From assembly GCF_039555335.1 (NCBI RefSeq), contig NC_092628.1, forward strand, positions 80,874,315 through 80,938,314: DNA of 64,000 nucleotides, read 5' to 3'. Under the pieces are notes generated by a model, which did no database searches, had not been told where the DNA came from, and saw only the letters and a list, made by a program, of their open reading frames with translations. Source of the stretch: Amphiura filiformis (taxonomy: Eukaryota > Echinodermata > Ophiuroidea > Amphilepidida > Amphiuridae). Shown here piece after piece: positions 24,401 to 36,876 of the stretch. Position numbers and translations under genes: made by a program. Positions within the stretch are counted from its first letter, which is position 1. Every line of letters starts with the position of its first letter.

Positions 24401-27400
24401 TAAGATAACACACAGAATCAACACTGACTGGATTCTGCTATCTACCTAAGATAACACACAGAATCAACACTGACTGGATTCTGCTATCTACCTAAGATAA
24501 CACACAGAATCAACACTGACTGGATTCTGCTATCTACCTAAGATAACACACAGAATCAACACTGACTGAATTCTGCTATCTACCTAAGATAACACACAGA
24601 ATCAACACTGACTGAATCTGCTATCTACCTAAGATAACACACAAAATCAACACTGACTGAATTCTGCTATCTACCTAAGATAACACACAGAATCAACACT
24701 GACTGAATCTGCTATCTACCTAAGATAACACACAGAATCAACACTGACTGGATTCTGCTATCTACCTAAGATAACACACAGAATCAACACTGACTGAATC
24801 TGCTATCTACCTAAGATAACACACAGAATCAACACTGACTGAATTCTGCTATCTACCTAAGATAACACACAGAATCAACACTGACTGAATTCTGCCATCT
24901 ACCTAAGATAACACACAGAATCAACACTGACTGGATTCTGCTATCTACCTAAGATAACACACAGAATCAACACTGACTGAATTCTGCTATCTACCTAAGA
25001 TAACACACAGAATCAACACTGACTGAATTATGCTATCTACCTAAGATAACACACAGAATCAACACTGACTGAATCTGCTTTCTACCTAAGATAACACACA
25101 GTATCAACACTTACTGAATTCTGCTATCTACCTAAGATAACACACAGAATCAACACTGACTGAATTCCGCTATCTACCTAAGATAACACACAGAATCAAC
25201 ACTGACTGAATTCTGCTATCTACCTAAGATAACACACAGAATCAACACTGACTGAATTCTGCTATCTACCTAAGATAACACACAGAATCAACACTGACTG
25301 GATTCTGCTATCTACCTAAGATAACACACAGAATCAACACTGACTGAATTCCGCTATCTTCGTAAGATAACACACAGAATCAACACTGACTGAATCTGCT
25401 ATCTACCTAAGATAACACACAGAATCAACACTGACTGAATTCTGCTATCTATCTAAGATAACACACAGAATCAACACTGACTGAATTCTGCTATCTACCT
25501 AAGATAACACACAGAATCAACACTGACTGGATTCTGCTATCTACCTAAGATAACACACAGAATCAACACTGACTGAATTCTGCTATCTATCTAAGATAAC
25601 ACACAGAATCAACACTGACTGAATTCTGCTATCTACCTAAGATAACACACAGAATCAACACTGACTGGATTCTGCTATCTACCTAAGATAACACACAGAA
25701 TCAACACTGACTGAATTATGCTATCTACCTAAGATAACACACAGAATCAACACTGACTGGATTCTGCTATCTACCTAAGATAACACACAGAATCAACACT
25801 GACTGAATTCTGCTATCTACCTAAGATAACACACAGAATCAACACTGACTGGATTCTGCTATCTACCTAAGATGACACACAGAATCAACACTGACTTGAT
25901 TCTGCTATCTACCTAAGATAACACACAGAATCAACACTGACTGAATTATGCTATCTACCTAAGATAACACACAGAATCAACACTGACTGAATTCTGCTAT
26001 CTACCTAAGATAACACACAGAATCAACACTGACTGGATTCTGCTATCTACCTAAGATAACACACAGAATCAACACTGACTGGATTCTGCTATCTACCTAA
26101 GATAACACACAGAATCAACACTGACTGGATTCCGCTATCTACCTAAGATAACACACAGAATCAACACTGACTGAATTCCGCTATCTACCTAAGATAACAC
26201 ACAGAATCAACACTGACTGAATTCTGCTATCTACCTAAGATAACACACAGAATCAACACTGACTGGATTCTGCTATCTACCTAAGATAACACACAGAATC
26301 AACACTGACTGGATTCCGCTATCTACCTAAGATAACACACAGAATCAACACTGACTGAATTCCGCTATCTACCTAAGATAACACACAGAATCAACACTGA
26401 CTGAATTCTGCTATCTACCTAAGATAACACACAGAATCAACACTGACTTAATTATGCTATCTACCTAAGATAACACACAGAATCAACACTGACTGAATTC
26501 TGCTATCTACCTAAGATAACACACAGCATCAACACTGACTGAATTATGCTATCTACCTAAGATAACACACAGAATCAACACTGACTGGATTCTGCTATCT
26601 ACCTAAGATAACACACAGAATCAACACTGACTGAATTCTGCTATCTACCTAAGATAACACACAGAATCAACACTGACTGAATTCTGCTATCTACCTAATA
26701 TAACACACAGAATCAACACTGACTGAATCTGCTATCTACCTAAGATAACACACAGAATCAACACTGACTGAATTCTGCTATCTACCTAAGATAACACACA
26801 GAATCAACACTGACTGGATTCTGCTATCTACCTAAGATAACACACAGAATCAACACTGACTGAATTCTGCTATCTACCTAAGATAACACACAGAATCAAC
26901 ACTGACTGAATCTGCTATCTACCTAAGATAACACACAAAATCAACACTGACTGAATTCTGCTATCTACCTAAGATAACACACAGAATCAACACTGACTGA
27001 ATTCTACAATCTACCTGAGATAACACACAGAACCAACACTGACTGAATTCTACAATCTACCTAAGATAACACACAGAATCAACACTGACTGAATTCTGCT
27101 ATCTACCTAAGATAACACACAGAATCAACACTGACTGAATTCTGCTATCTACCCAAGATAACACACAGAATCAACACTGACTGAATTATGCTATCTACCT
27201 AAGATAACACACAGAATCAACACTGACTGGATTCTGCTATCTACCTAAGATAACACACAGAATCAACACTGACTGAATTCTGCTATCTACCTAAGATAAC
27301 ACACAGAATCAACACTGACTGGATTCTGCTATCTACCTAAGATAACACACAGAATCAACACTGACTTGATTCTGCTATCTACCTAAGATAACACACAGAA

Positions 27401-30400
27401 TCAACACTGACTGAATTATGCTATCTACCTAAGATAACACACAGAATCAACACTGACTGAATTCTGCTATCTACCTAAGATAACACACAGAATCAACACT
27501 GACTGGATTCTGCTATCTACCTAAGATAACACACAGAATCAACACTGACTGGATTCTGCTATCTACCTAAGATAACACACAGAATCAACACTGACTGAAT
27601 TCTGCTATCTACCTAAGATAACACACAGAATCAACACTGACTGGATTCTGCTATCTACCTAAGATAACACACAGAATCAACACTGACTGGATTCTGCTAT
27701 CTACCTAAGATAACACACAGAATCAACACTGACTGAATTCTGCTATCTACCTAAGATAACACACAGAATCAACACTGACTGAATTCTGCTATCTACCTAA
27801 GATAACACACAGAATCAACACTGACTGGGTTCTGCTATCTACCTAAGATAACACACAGAATCAACACTGACTGGATTCTGCTATCTACCTAAGATAACAC
27901 ACAGAATCAACACTGACTGAATCTGCTATCTACCTAAGATAACACACAGAATCAACACTGACTGGATTCTGCTATCTACCTAAGATAACACACAGAATCA
28001 ACACTGACTGGATTCTGCTATCTACCTAAGATAACACACAGAATCAACACTGACTGGATTCTGCTATCTACCTAAGATAACACACAGAATCAACACTGAC
28101 TGAATTCTGCTATCTACCTAAGATAACACACAGAATCAACACTGACTGAATCTGCTATCTACCTAAGATAACACACAAAATCAACACTGACTGAATTCTG
28201 CTATCTACCTAAGATAACACACAGAATCAACACTGACTGAATCTGCTATCTACCTAAGATAACACACAGAATCAACACTGACTGGATTCTGCTATCTACC
28301 TAAGATAACACACAGAATCAACACTGACTGAATCTGCTATCTACCTAAGATAACACACAGAATCAACACTGACTGAATTCTGCTATCTACCTAAGATAAC
28401 ACACAGAATCAACACTGACTGAATTCTGCCATCTACCTAAGATAACACACAGAATCAACACTGACTGGATTCTGCTATCTACCTAAGATAACACACAGAA
28501 TCAACACTGACTGAATTCTGCTATCTACCTAAGATAACACACAGAATCAACACTGACTGAATCTGCTTTCTACCTAAGATAACACACAGAATCAACACTG
28601 ACTGAATTCCGCTATCTACCTAAGATAACACACAGAATCAACACTGACTGAATTCTGCTATCTACCTAAGATAACACACAGTATCAACACTTACTGAATC
28701 TGCTTTCTACCTAAGATAACACACAGAATCAACACTGACTGAATTCCGCTATCTACCTAAGATAACACACAGAATCAACACTGACTGGATTCAGCTATCT
28801 ATCTAAGATAACACACAGAATCAACACTGACTGGATTCTGCTATCTACCTAAGATAACACACAGAATCAACACTTACTGAATTCTGCTATCTACCTGAGA
28901 TAACACACAGAATCAACACTGACTGAATTCTGCTATCTACCTAAGATAACACACAGAATCAACACTGACTGAATTCCGCTATCTACCTAAGATAACACAC
29001 AGAATCAACACTGACTGAATCTGCTTTCTACCTAAGATAACACACAGTATCAACACTTACTGAATTCTGCTATCTACCTAAGATAACACACAGAATCAAC
29101 ACTGACTGAATTCCGCTATCTACCTAAGATAACACACAGAATCAACACTGACTGAATTCTGCTATCTACCTAAGATAACACACAGAATCAACACTGACTG
29201 AATTCTGCTATCTACCTAAGATAACACACAGAATCAACACTGACTGGATTCTGCTATCTACCTAAGATAACACACAGAATCAACACTGACTGAATTCCGC
29301 TATCTACCTAAGATAACACACAGAATCAACACTGACTGAATCTGCTATCTACCTAAGATAACACACAGAATCAACACTGACTGAATTCTGCTATCTATCT
29401 AAGATAACACACAGAATCAACACTGACTGAATTCTGCTATCTACCTAAGATAACACACAGAATCAACACTGACTGGATTCTGCTATCTACCTAAGATAAC
29501 ACACAGAATCAACACTGACTGAATTCCGCTATCTACCTAAGATAACACACAGAATCAACACTGACTGAATCTGCTATCTACCTAAGATAACACACAGAAT
29601 CAACACTGACTGAATTATGCTATCTACCTAAGATAACACACAGAATCAACACTGACTGGATTCTGCTATCTACCTAAGATAACACACAGAATCAACACTG
29701 ACTGAATTCTGCTATCTACCTAAGATAACACACAGAATCAACACTGACTGGATTCTGCTATCTACCTAAGATAACACACAGAATCAACACTGACTTGATT
29801 CTGCTATCTACCTAAGATAACACACGAATCAACACTGACTGAATTATGCTATCTACCTAAAGATAACACACAGAATCAACACTGACTGAATTCTGCTATC
29901 TACCTAAGATAACACACAGAATCAACACTGACTGGATTCTGCTATCTACCTAAGATAACACACAGAATCAACACTGACTGGATTCTGCTATCTACCTAAG
30001 ATAACACACAGAATCAACACTGACTGAATTCTGCTATCTACCTAAGATAACACACAGAATCAACACTGACTGGATTCTGCTATCTACCTAAGATAACACA
30101 CAGAATCAACACTGACTGGATTCTGCAATCTACCTAAGATAACACACAGAATCAACACTGACTGGATTCTGCTATCTACCTAAGATAACACACAGAATCA
30201 ACACTGACTTGATTCTGCTATCTACCTAAGATAACACACGAATCAACACTGACTGAATTATGCTATCTACCTAAGATAACACACAGAATCAACACTGACT
30301 GAATTCTGCTATCTACCTAAGATAACACACAGAATCAACACTGACTGGATTCTGCTATCTACCTAAGATAACACACAGAATCAACACTGACTGGATTCTG

Positions 30401-30546
30401 CTATCTACCTAAGATAACACACAGAATCAACACTGACTGAATTCTGCTATCTACCTAAGATAACACACAGAATCAACACTGACTGGATTCTGCTATCTAC
30501 CTAAGATAACACACAGAATCAACACTGACTGGATTCTGCAATCTCA
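15437..30546. repeat. 15-kb satellite/minisatellite array, 46-bp unit, about 330 copies
   Basis: The unit is ATCAACACTGACTGAATTCT + GCTATCTACCTAAGATAACA + CACAGA (46 bp; 45-bp variants lack one T of AATTCT). Copies are extremely similar in the middle and degenerate at the left edge. Recurrent variants (TGGATTC, AATTCCGC, AATTATGC, TTGATTC, CTACAATCTACC, GATGACAC, GCATCAAC, CTTTCTACC) recur in fixed order. Blocks are repeated at offsets of about 505 bp (near 15.6/16.1 kb), 779 bp (18.75/19.53 kb), 2,247 bp (22.4-23.6 / 24.6-25.9 kb) and 8,252 bp (18.27/26.52 kb). Each unit holds TATCT-ACCTA-AGATA, a small inverted repeat. There are no spacers, so it is not a CRISPR array, and no long open frame exists. 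Confidence 0.95.
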
Positions 30547-30967
30547 TAACTAATCAGTGGCGTAACTAGGGTTGGTAGCGCCCGGGGCAAGAAACAAAAT
30601 TGATCCCTCCCCCACCCGAGAATATCTTAGACCCGGACAGTGGCGTAGCTAGGGGTTGTGGCGCCCAGGGCTAAGGATATGCCCCCCCCCTTTGTTGAAA
30701 CAATTGCCCGCGGAGCGCGAGAAATTTTGGACAAATAAGGCGTACCTCTAATTAATTTTGGTTACTGGATGTTGAATATTGGTCTTAAAATGTTCTCTCA
30801 GTTGAGTTTGTGCTGAAATGCGCGCAAAGCGCGTGAAAATTTTGACTTTCATCGCTTGGAGCCTGCGCGGAATCGATGCTGAATTAGTCAATTTGGTGCC
30901 CCCCAAGGGTAGCGCCCGGGGCATGTTGCCCCCTCTGCCCCTCGGTAGTTACGCCACTGTAACTAAT
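30547..30967. mobile_element. hAT-like MITE splitting the last satellite unit
   Basis: The element is 30555-30959. It starts CAGTGGCGTAACTAGG and ends, inverted, GTAGTTACGCCACTG. An exact 8-bp target duplication TAACTAAT lies at 30547-30554 and 30960-30967. A second left terminus (CAGTGGCGTAGCTAGGGG) starts at 30638, so one MITE end is nested in or duplicated within another. It contains GCGCGCAAAGCGCG-type palindromes and no coding frame. Confidence 0.9.
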
Positions 30968-31012
30968 ACACAGAACTACTCTGTCTGAATTCTGCTATCT
31001 ACCTAATGTAAC
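30968..31012. repeat. Displaced terminal satellite unit
   Basis: 'acacagaactactctgtctg' followed by 'aattctgctatctacctaat' is a diverged 46-bp satellite unit on the far side of the hAT-like insertion. It shows that the array originally extended to about this point. Confidence 0.85.
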
Positions 31013-31516
31013 CAAGTTGGTTGTATTGCCAAGAAGCGACGGAAATTGTAATGGCATGGTGTTCTGCTGAAATACCACAAATAGTGAAGTTTGGAGGAAT
31101 GCAAAAATGATATCTTGTTGTCATGCTGATCACAATTCACAAAAGATGAAAATTTTGTCGTACACCCAGACCAGGGGCTATTTTAGGCGAAAAAAGTCAC
31201 TGCACGTTGGCAAGCATTGGTTGCGGAAGCATTAAAATTTAGAGGTGCAAACATGTTTTGTGCCGGTTTGATTTTAACCCCCATTGAAGGTGTGAAATTC
31301 GGTATTTTGGGCCAATGGGTGCGAAACGCGCAACATTGTACAATTTTACCCTATTTTGGACCAAAACACAGTATTTTTTGGACTAAAAGGGAAGATTCAC
31401 AGGGCAAATATTGCTTTAATTTTTCTTTTATTAGGATGTTTAGGGGGAAGTCCCCCTCCCCCCGCTTCCGCTGCCTATGCTCGAGATTTTTAAAAATCAC
31501 GCGTTATAAAGTCTCT

Positions 31517-31885
31517 CATTTTGATGACTGTGTATTTGTAACATCGCGTACTTCTTTTAGGCAGTCCAGCCACATACCTATGTGATCTCGCGTAGACTTC
31601 TAGTTTTAGTCGGACCAGTCAGGTTGGGGCGGCAAGTTTTCAAATTGACCCGTCACTAACATTAGTTTATCATTAGTTTATCGAGACAAATACGCGCATC
31701 ATTTTGATGACTGTGTATTTGTAACATCACGTACTTCTTTTAGGCAGTCCAGCCACATACCTATGTGATCTCGCGTAGACTTCTAGTTTTAGTCGGACCA
31801 GTCAGGTTGAGGCGGCAAGTTTTCAAATTGACCCGCTAATTGACCCGTCACTAACATTAGTTTATCGAGACAAATACGCGCGAAG
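31517..31885. repeat. 183-bp direct tandem duplication inside the hAT-like element
   Basis: 31517-31699 and 31700-31885 are nearly identical ('cattttgatgactgtgtatt', 'aggcagtccagccacatacc', 'ttttcaaattgacccg'). The second copy has a short internal duplication of 'aattgacccg' and continues into 'cgcgcgaagcgcgag'. Confidence 0.9.
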
Positions 31886-32383
31886 CGCGAGAAAATTTGC
31901 AATTTTAATGTTAAAATGAGCCAAATGTGGATAATTATTGTGGCCTAAAACCTGACCAAAGAAAGATGCACATTACAGGTTTGGTTAATTTTGTCCTGGT
32001 ATTTGGAGCCCAGGGGATGTCTACAATCCATTTACAATGTGGTGAAGACTCATACCCTACAATTCATGACGCGATTAGCGCTCGAAAGTCCCCACATTAT
32101 AATATTAAATTTTAATATGGCAATAATGAGGGCAAATTTTCACACTAAGTTTTCCATAATTATGGTGAATGTTTGTCATAAATGGGCCCAAAAGAAGAGG
32201 TCCAGATCCACTGTACTGTATGTTTTATCGATTTTGTCCCGATATTGAGCCGGAGGTGTTATCAATTTGCCTCATTCCAGGCTGCGTCTTCACTTTTTGA
32301 CTTTCGTCGGGCCATCGAGCCAAGGGGAGCACAATAATATTTCCAAGTCGACCCAATGACCTGCTTCATGGACTAAAATTAAA

Positions 32384-33358
32384 GACTTGACATTTAATAT
32401 GGAATATTTTTCGCAAAGTTCCAAGACTGGTCTGGACGGAGTCTGCATAGACCGCACGGACTAAATATTAATTGGGGTGTGTCGGGAGATGGTGTGAAAT
32501 AATTGTTTGATAGAAAATGTGCTTTCAACATGTTTACATTGTGGTGCTCATAATGTAACGAATTTACCTAAAATGGCGGATTTAGGGAGGCTGAATTTGA
32601 GCTTTGTGGGGGACACAATTTCGAACTTTATGCAATATGGTTCTGTTATTATCAAATTTATAGCGGTTTGAAGTGATATTTCTTAGTGTTCGTCAGCGAC
32701 TGGCATTCATCACAGCTAAAATACACTTACAATGTACCAAGTTTTTGAGCAGGGAGGGGCTTAAAATAGGGATCTTAAAAGCTGTACGTACTCAGAAAGT
32801 TTGAATGGCCCCCTGAGGTCAAATGTTATAAACTTACGGTACAAAAACAACTGTGCGGATTCCTGGTTGTCCAATGAACTCACACTGTTTCTTTGTGTAC
32901 AGTAAGTTTATAACATTTGACCTCAGGGGACCATTCAAATTATCTGAGTGCATACCAATTTATAGAGCCATATTTTTCAAAGCTCCTCCCACTTTCAAAA
33001 CTCGTAGGTCACCGGTACATTTCAGTTCAGACGAACACTAATTGGTATTTAGGTTCAATAAAATTGCCTCAAACCTCAATAAATTTGATAATATCAAAAT
33101 AATGTTACTCAAATTCAGAAAATTTACCCCCACAAAATTCAAATTCAGTCTCCTTAAATCCGCCATTTTAGGCTAATTTACTACATTATGAGCACCATAA
33201 TATAAAATAATGGAAAGCACATTCCTGTCAAACAATTAGTTTACAACATCTCCCGACACACCCCAATTAATATTTAGCCCGTGCCGTTCATGCAGACCTC
33301 TACCGGACCAGTCTTGGAATTTTGCGAAAAGGTATTCCATATTAAATGTCAAGTCTGT
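32384..33358. repeat. ~975-bp palindrome inside the hAT-like element
   Basis: Left arm landmarks 'gacttgacatttaatatgga', 'ttaattggggtgtgtcggga', 'aaaatggcggattta' and 'ctgaggtcaaatgttataaa' all recur as reverse complements in opposite order on the right. The symmetry centre is near 32870 and the arms are about 430-480 bp. A transcript would form a long hairpin. It may be a nested foldback transposon. Confidence 0.85.
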
Positions 33359-34280
33359 ACTTTACCGGGACAAATGCCCACAAACCACGCGCAAATGGTA
33401 AATTTTGACACTAAAGGGAGCACTATACTAAATAATCGCCCCCATTGAAATACACGTAAAAAGGCCAATTTTTGCTCGTTTTGAAGCCTTTTGGGCAATA
33501 TCTCCAATATTTGATAATGACCAGTCGATTACAAATCGATGAAAGTTTAACATTATGTTGCAAAGTGCATGGGTAGTCTTTCATCTCGTTTTCCCGGTAC
33601 GAGTCCGTAAACAAAACCCTCACTGTTTTTGGCTTGAACTCAAGGCTGGAAACCTGTTTGTGCCCACTTTTTAATTCGCGGACCGATTTTCTCGATAATT
33701 GTACAAATGCGACTTTGGCAATGGCGATTCAAATTCATGCACGGGCTTTACACTTTTATTTAAGCAATAACACGCCACTCTCACTGGTTAATTAGTCCAA
33801 AGAGCAGCCCAAAATACCTCAAAACAGTTTTTGTATTTTTACAAGGGTTATACGAATGGCGCGTTGAGTTAGAGGTGTGCTCTTTAAAATGGGTTTAAAA
33901 ATTTGGACAATTGTCATGATTCTGGCCTCAAACCGGAACATAATAAGATGCTGAAGCATTAACATGGAGAGGGAAGGACGAGCATAATTTAATTCATGCC
34001 GATTCTACTGGGACATTTTTGGGCGAAGCGCGCGAAAAATGTTCAATTTCAGACTATTTTAGCTCAAAATGAAGGTGACGACTGGTATTTGATGGACCAG
34101 CAGTGTGCGCCAAGCGTGTAAAATTTAGCAAGTTTACTTTATTTTGGCCAAAAACGCAGTTTTGAATCTTAATGGCGCATATATATTTTAAGCACGGATT
34201 TTGAATTCTCACTGCCCGGATTTTTAATCTCACTGCACGAACGTGCCAGGAGGCACGTTAAAATAGCCCCTGACCCAGAC

Positions 34281-35686
34281 CCAGCGCAAACCATTACAAA
34301 GTTGCATCAATACTCAGTGATAGTACTAGTAGTAGTACTAGTTCATAAGTCATGACTCCAATGCAGTTTACACTATTTACACAAGAATGATCAATTCACT
34401 TGACCCTATCCTTTATACAAAGACCGGTTACAAAGTTACATAAACACGAATAGCAAGTATTGATTAGGCCTGTCATCAGAAAAGATGGGCATGTATTATT
34501 TATAGCCTAATAGGTACCGTACGACGTACACTATAGCCTATAGGGATCGATAGGCCCTAAACATTTGTTCTTGCAGAAGCGGTTAACCGTGTAGGCATTC
34601 TGTACCGGACGTGTAAGGAGTTGGCCAATGGCAATCATAAATCGTGTAAAATTAGAGTTACGAATTGATTTTAGCTTAAATATGCAATTTTAAAATATTT
34701 GTTATATGCAGTTGAAGTCTGAAAGTTGACAGTTAAAGCTGACAAATGTACGTGTGAGAAAGCATCTTATTTCGAAAGTTATAGACCCATTCAAGTTCCT
34801 CACATATGAGGAGGACGAAAAAAAATGATACTTTTGGGAAATTTATATAATCTAGCCCACCATTAGAAACCAAACATTTTTTGTACCGAATCATAGTTTC
34901 AATATAATGTTATATAAACATCTACCAAAAAGTAATTGCCCCTTAAAATAATGGCCATTATTTCTAAACCGTTGAATAAAATGTAAAAGGTGACTTACGT
35001 GTTAGAAAGAGATGAAGCCTGAGATTGAAATAACGCTATAAGAATTTTTTATATCTTCAGTAGATAGCGAGAAATAAAAATAGCAAAATACTTTATAAAC
35101 ACGCTTTAGGCTAATTATAGTCTTGCTCATTAATGCTCGTCATAACACAAACATGAAACATCAAAATATACTTTCAGGCTACACGATCTAATGTTGGTCG
35201 AAGCAGCCAAACAAATCTTTTTGGATTATCTAAATTAATATATTATTGAAAATAGCACTTGAATGTTTTGCAAAAGTTCATTCTTCAAATCATATACTTT
35301 GAAAATTTGCTTGATTTATTGTTGTTAATGAGTTACCCGGTATGTACGTTTTACAAAAGTGTTGTTGTTTCAACCCTCTTTACAAGAACCACAGGACCTA
35401 CAAATGTATATCTGTGATATTTGAATTCTGTGACACGATCGCTAAGAAATGATCAATGTAATTTTTGCCAAAGCTCACTACCATTCTCAAAATACTGCGA
35501 ACTATCAAATCGCAACAGTTTTAAATAGTTGCTAACCTTAAACGGTTCTTGATACAAAAGCTTAAGGTCTATTGAGCCATATACGGTCCCACACCACTCC
35601 ACGCCATACATAAATTCTCCCAGTCACATTTCCCCAATATGAAATTTAAAAAAAGTTAAATTTTAATATTACTTCTATTAAAGTTT
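34281..35686. other. Non-coding stretch
   Basis: AT-rich with no exon-like segment. A small palindrome (agtactagtagtagtactag) lies at about 34325. Confidence 0.5.
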
Positions 35687-35776
35687 GGCAGAGGCGGGGT
35701 TCGAACTCACGGCGGACCACGCCGCTTTGGATATGCTCTATGAGCCTAGCGCCTTAGACCACTCGGCCACTTGTCT
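35687..35776 (-). pseudogene. Type II (Leu/Ser-like) tRNA pseudogene or tRNA-derived repeat
   Basis: On the minus strand the sequence has TGGCCGAGTGGTCTAAGGCG (box A and D arm as in leucine tRNAs), a long variable arm that pairs (GGCG TGGT CCGCC), and a T arm GTGAG-TTCGAAC-CCCGC with one mismatch. The acceptor halves AGACAAG and CTCTGCC pair poorly, and the anticodon stem after GCTAGG does not close, though a CTCATAG loop-like segment is present. Thus it is probably not a functional tRNA. The leucine assignment is by similarity of the D arm only. Confidence 0.6.
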
Positions 35777-36876
35777 TGATGGAATCCATTTGAAACTTAT
35801 TTGAAGATATAATCTTATTTGAAGATATATATAGGCCTACCACGTGACAAGCAAAAGCAGAAAACGTCCCATATTTTGGAATTTTATTTGCCTAAAAACA
35901 TTAATGTGTATTAATAGCGCTCAATTGTTGTTAATCCGACAATAATAAATGATAAATGCGCGTCTATATGGACAATACATTATATCGATTTTGACATGTG
36001 CTCGCACGGTGTCAGTACATTATCATGGTCAGTAAAATACTACTATAGAGGAACCTACCATTTTTCTTGTATACACGTTCGATGTTTTTATCAATTACAT
36101 AAAAAATCCATTTTAGACCCCAAATGTTTCTTCGGGAAATAAAAGATTAGAATACCATGAAAACGAAACAGTAATCTTTTGCCGGGTCTAATGTTATTTA
36201 TACATAGAATTTTTAACGTTTTTTCTATCCTTATTCTTGCTCAATTAAAAAATATTTTGGCGTATATAAAATTGAAATAAAATTCTCTGCCTCATAAACG
36301 ACCTCAAATATGCCACAATTGGGTATCACGAATAGTTATATATGATGTGCAGTTAATATTCATATTTTCTTTTATACAGAGGATGCTTCAGTTTTGACAG
36401 GAAAAATATTTTCTTGAAAACCCTCTCACTCGGTTATTTCAAAACAGTAACCACGCTTCCCTAGAATGTGCAATAATTTAGCATTAAAATTTTTCTTATT
36501 CTAACAGCAAGCGTTTCTAGAATGAATTATGGCGAAATGTGGTGTAATACGGTCCCTAATACTAAGTAGTCTAAACCTATCAATAATTTCTGCTCATGTT
36601 TATGTAACTGGTCAAGTGTATCGATCATCTTTTTATAATAATAGCGAACAATGTATACTAACGTCAGACATGGTCAAGTACTGAATAAGTTTGATATGCA
36701 TTGTACTGTTTGTAGTGGTTTGTGCTGGACCGGACTGCTCAGCTGGGTGCTTATGTGTTCACCAAAATGTCCATTTTGTGAAGTTGTAAGGACACAGAGT
36801 CATCACGCTTCCCTCTGAATTCCTCTAAACTTCACTATTTGTGGTATGGTATTTCATCAAAAGCTATCAAAACGCC
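35777..36876 (+). other. Upstream region of the GPCR gene
   Basis: No TATA box or other core promoter element could be placed with confidence and no upstream coding exon was found. The coding frame is open back to 36841 without an ATG, so the first ATG at 36877 is preferred. A 5' UTR exon could lie here. Confidence 0.4.

Larger units (their letters stand above)
31164..34280. mobile_element. 3.1-kb non-autonomous hAT-like element
   Basis: Element 31172-34272. The left end CAGGGGCTATTTTA and the right end TAAAATAGCCCCTG are perfect inverted repeats, flanked by an exact 8-bp duplication ACCCAGAC (31164-31171, 34273-34280). CAGGGG termini plus an 8-bp duplication are hAT hallmarks. No transposase frame is seen; the 122-codon frame at 31217-31585 has no recognisable domain. 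Interior features are listed separately. Confidence 0.85.

Noticed and set aside
15437-30546. CRISPR-like regularly repeated array
   Set aside because: Units are contiguous with no unique spacers, and the genome is clearly eukaryotic. It is satellite DNA.
31217-31585. 122-codon open frame at the left end of the hAT-like element
   Set aside because: It has no similarity to a hAT transposase (no RW, BED or dimerisation motifs) and crosses into a tandemly duplicated non-coding segment.
36841-36876. An earlier start of the GPCR at 36841
   Set aside because: The codon there is GTG. The first ATG at 36877 has a better context and gives a normal-length N-terminus.
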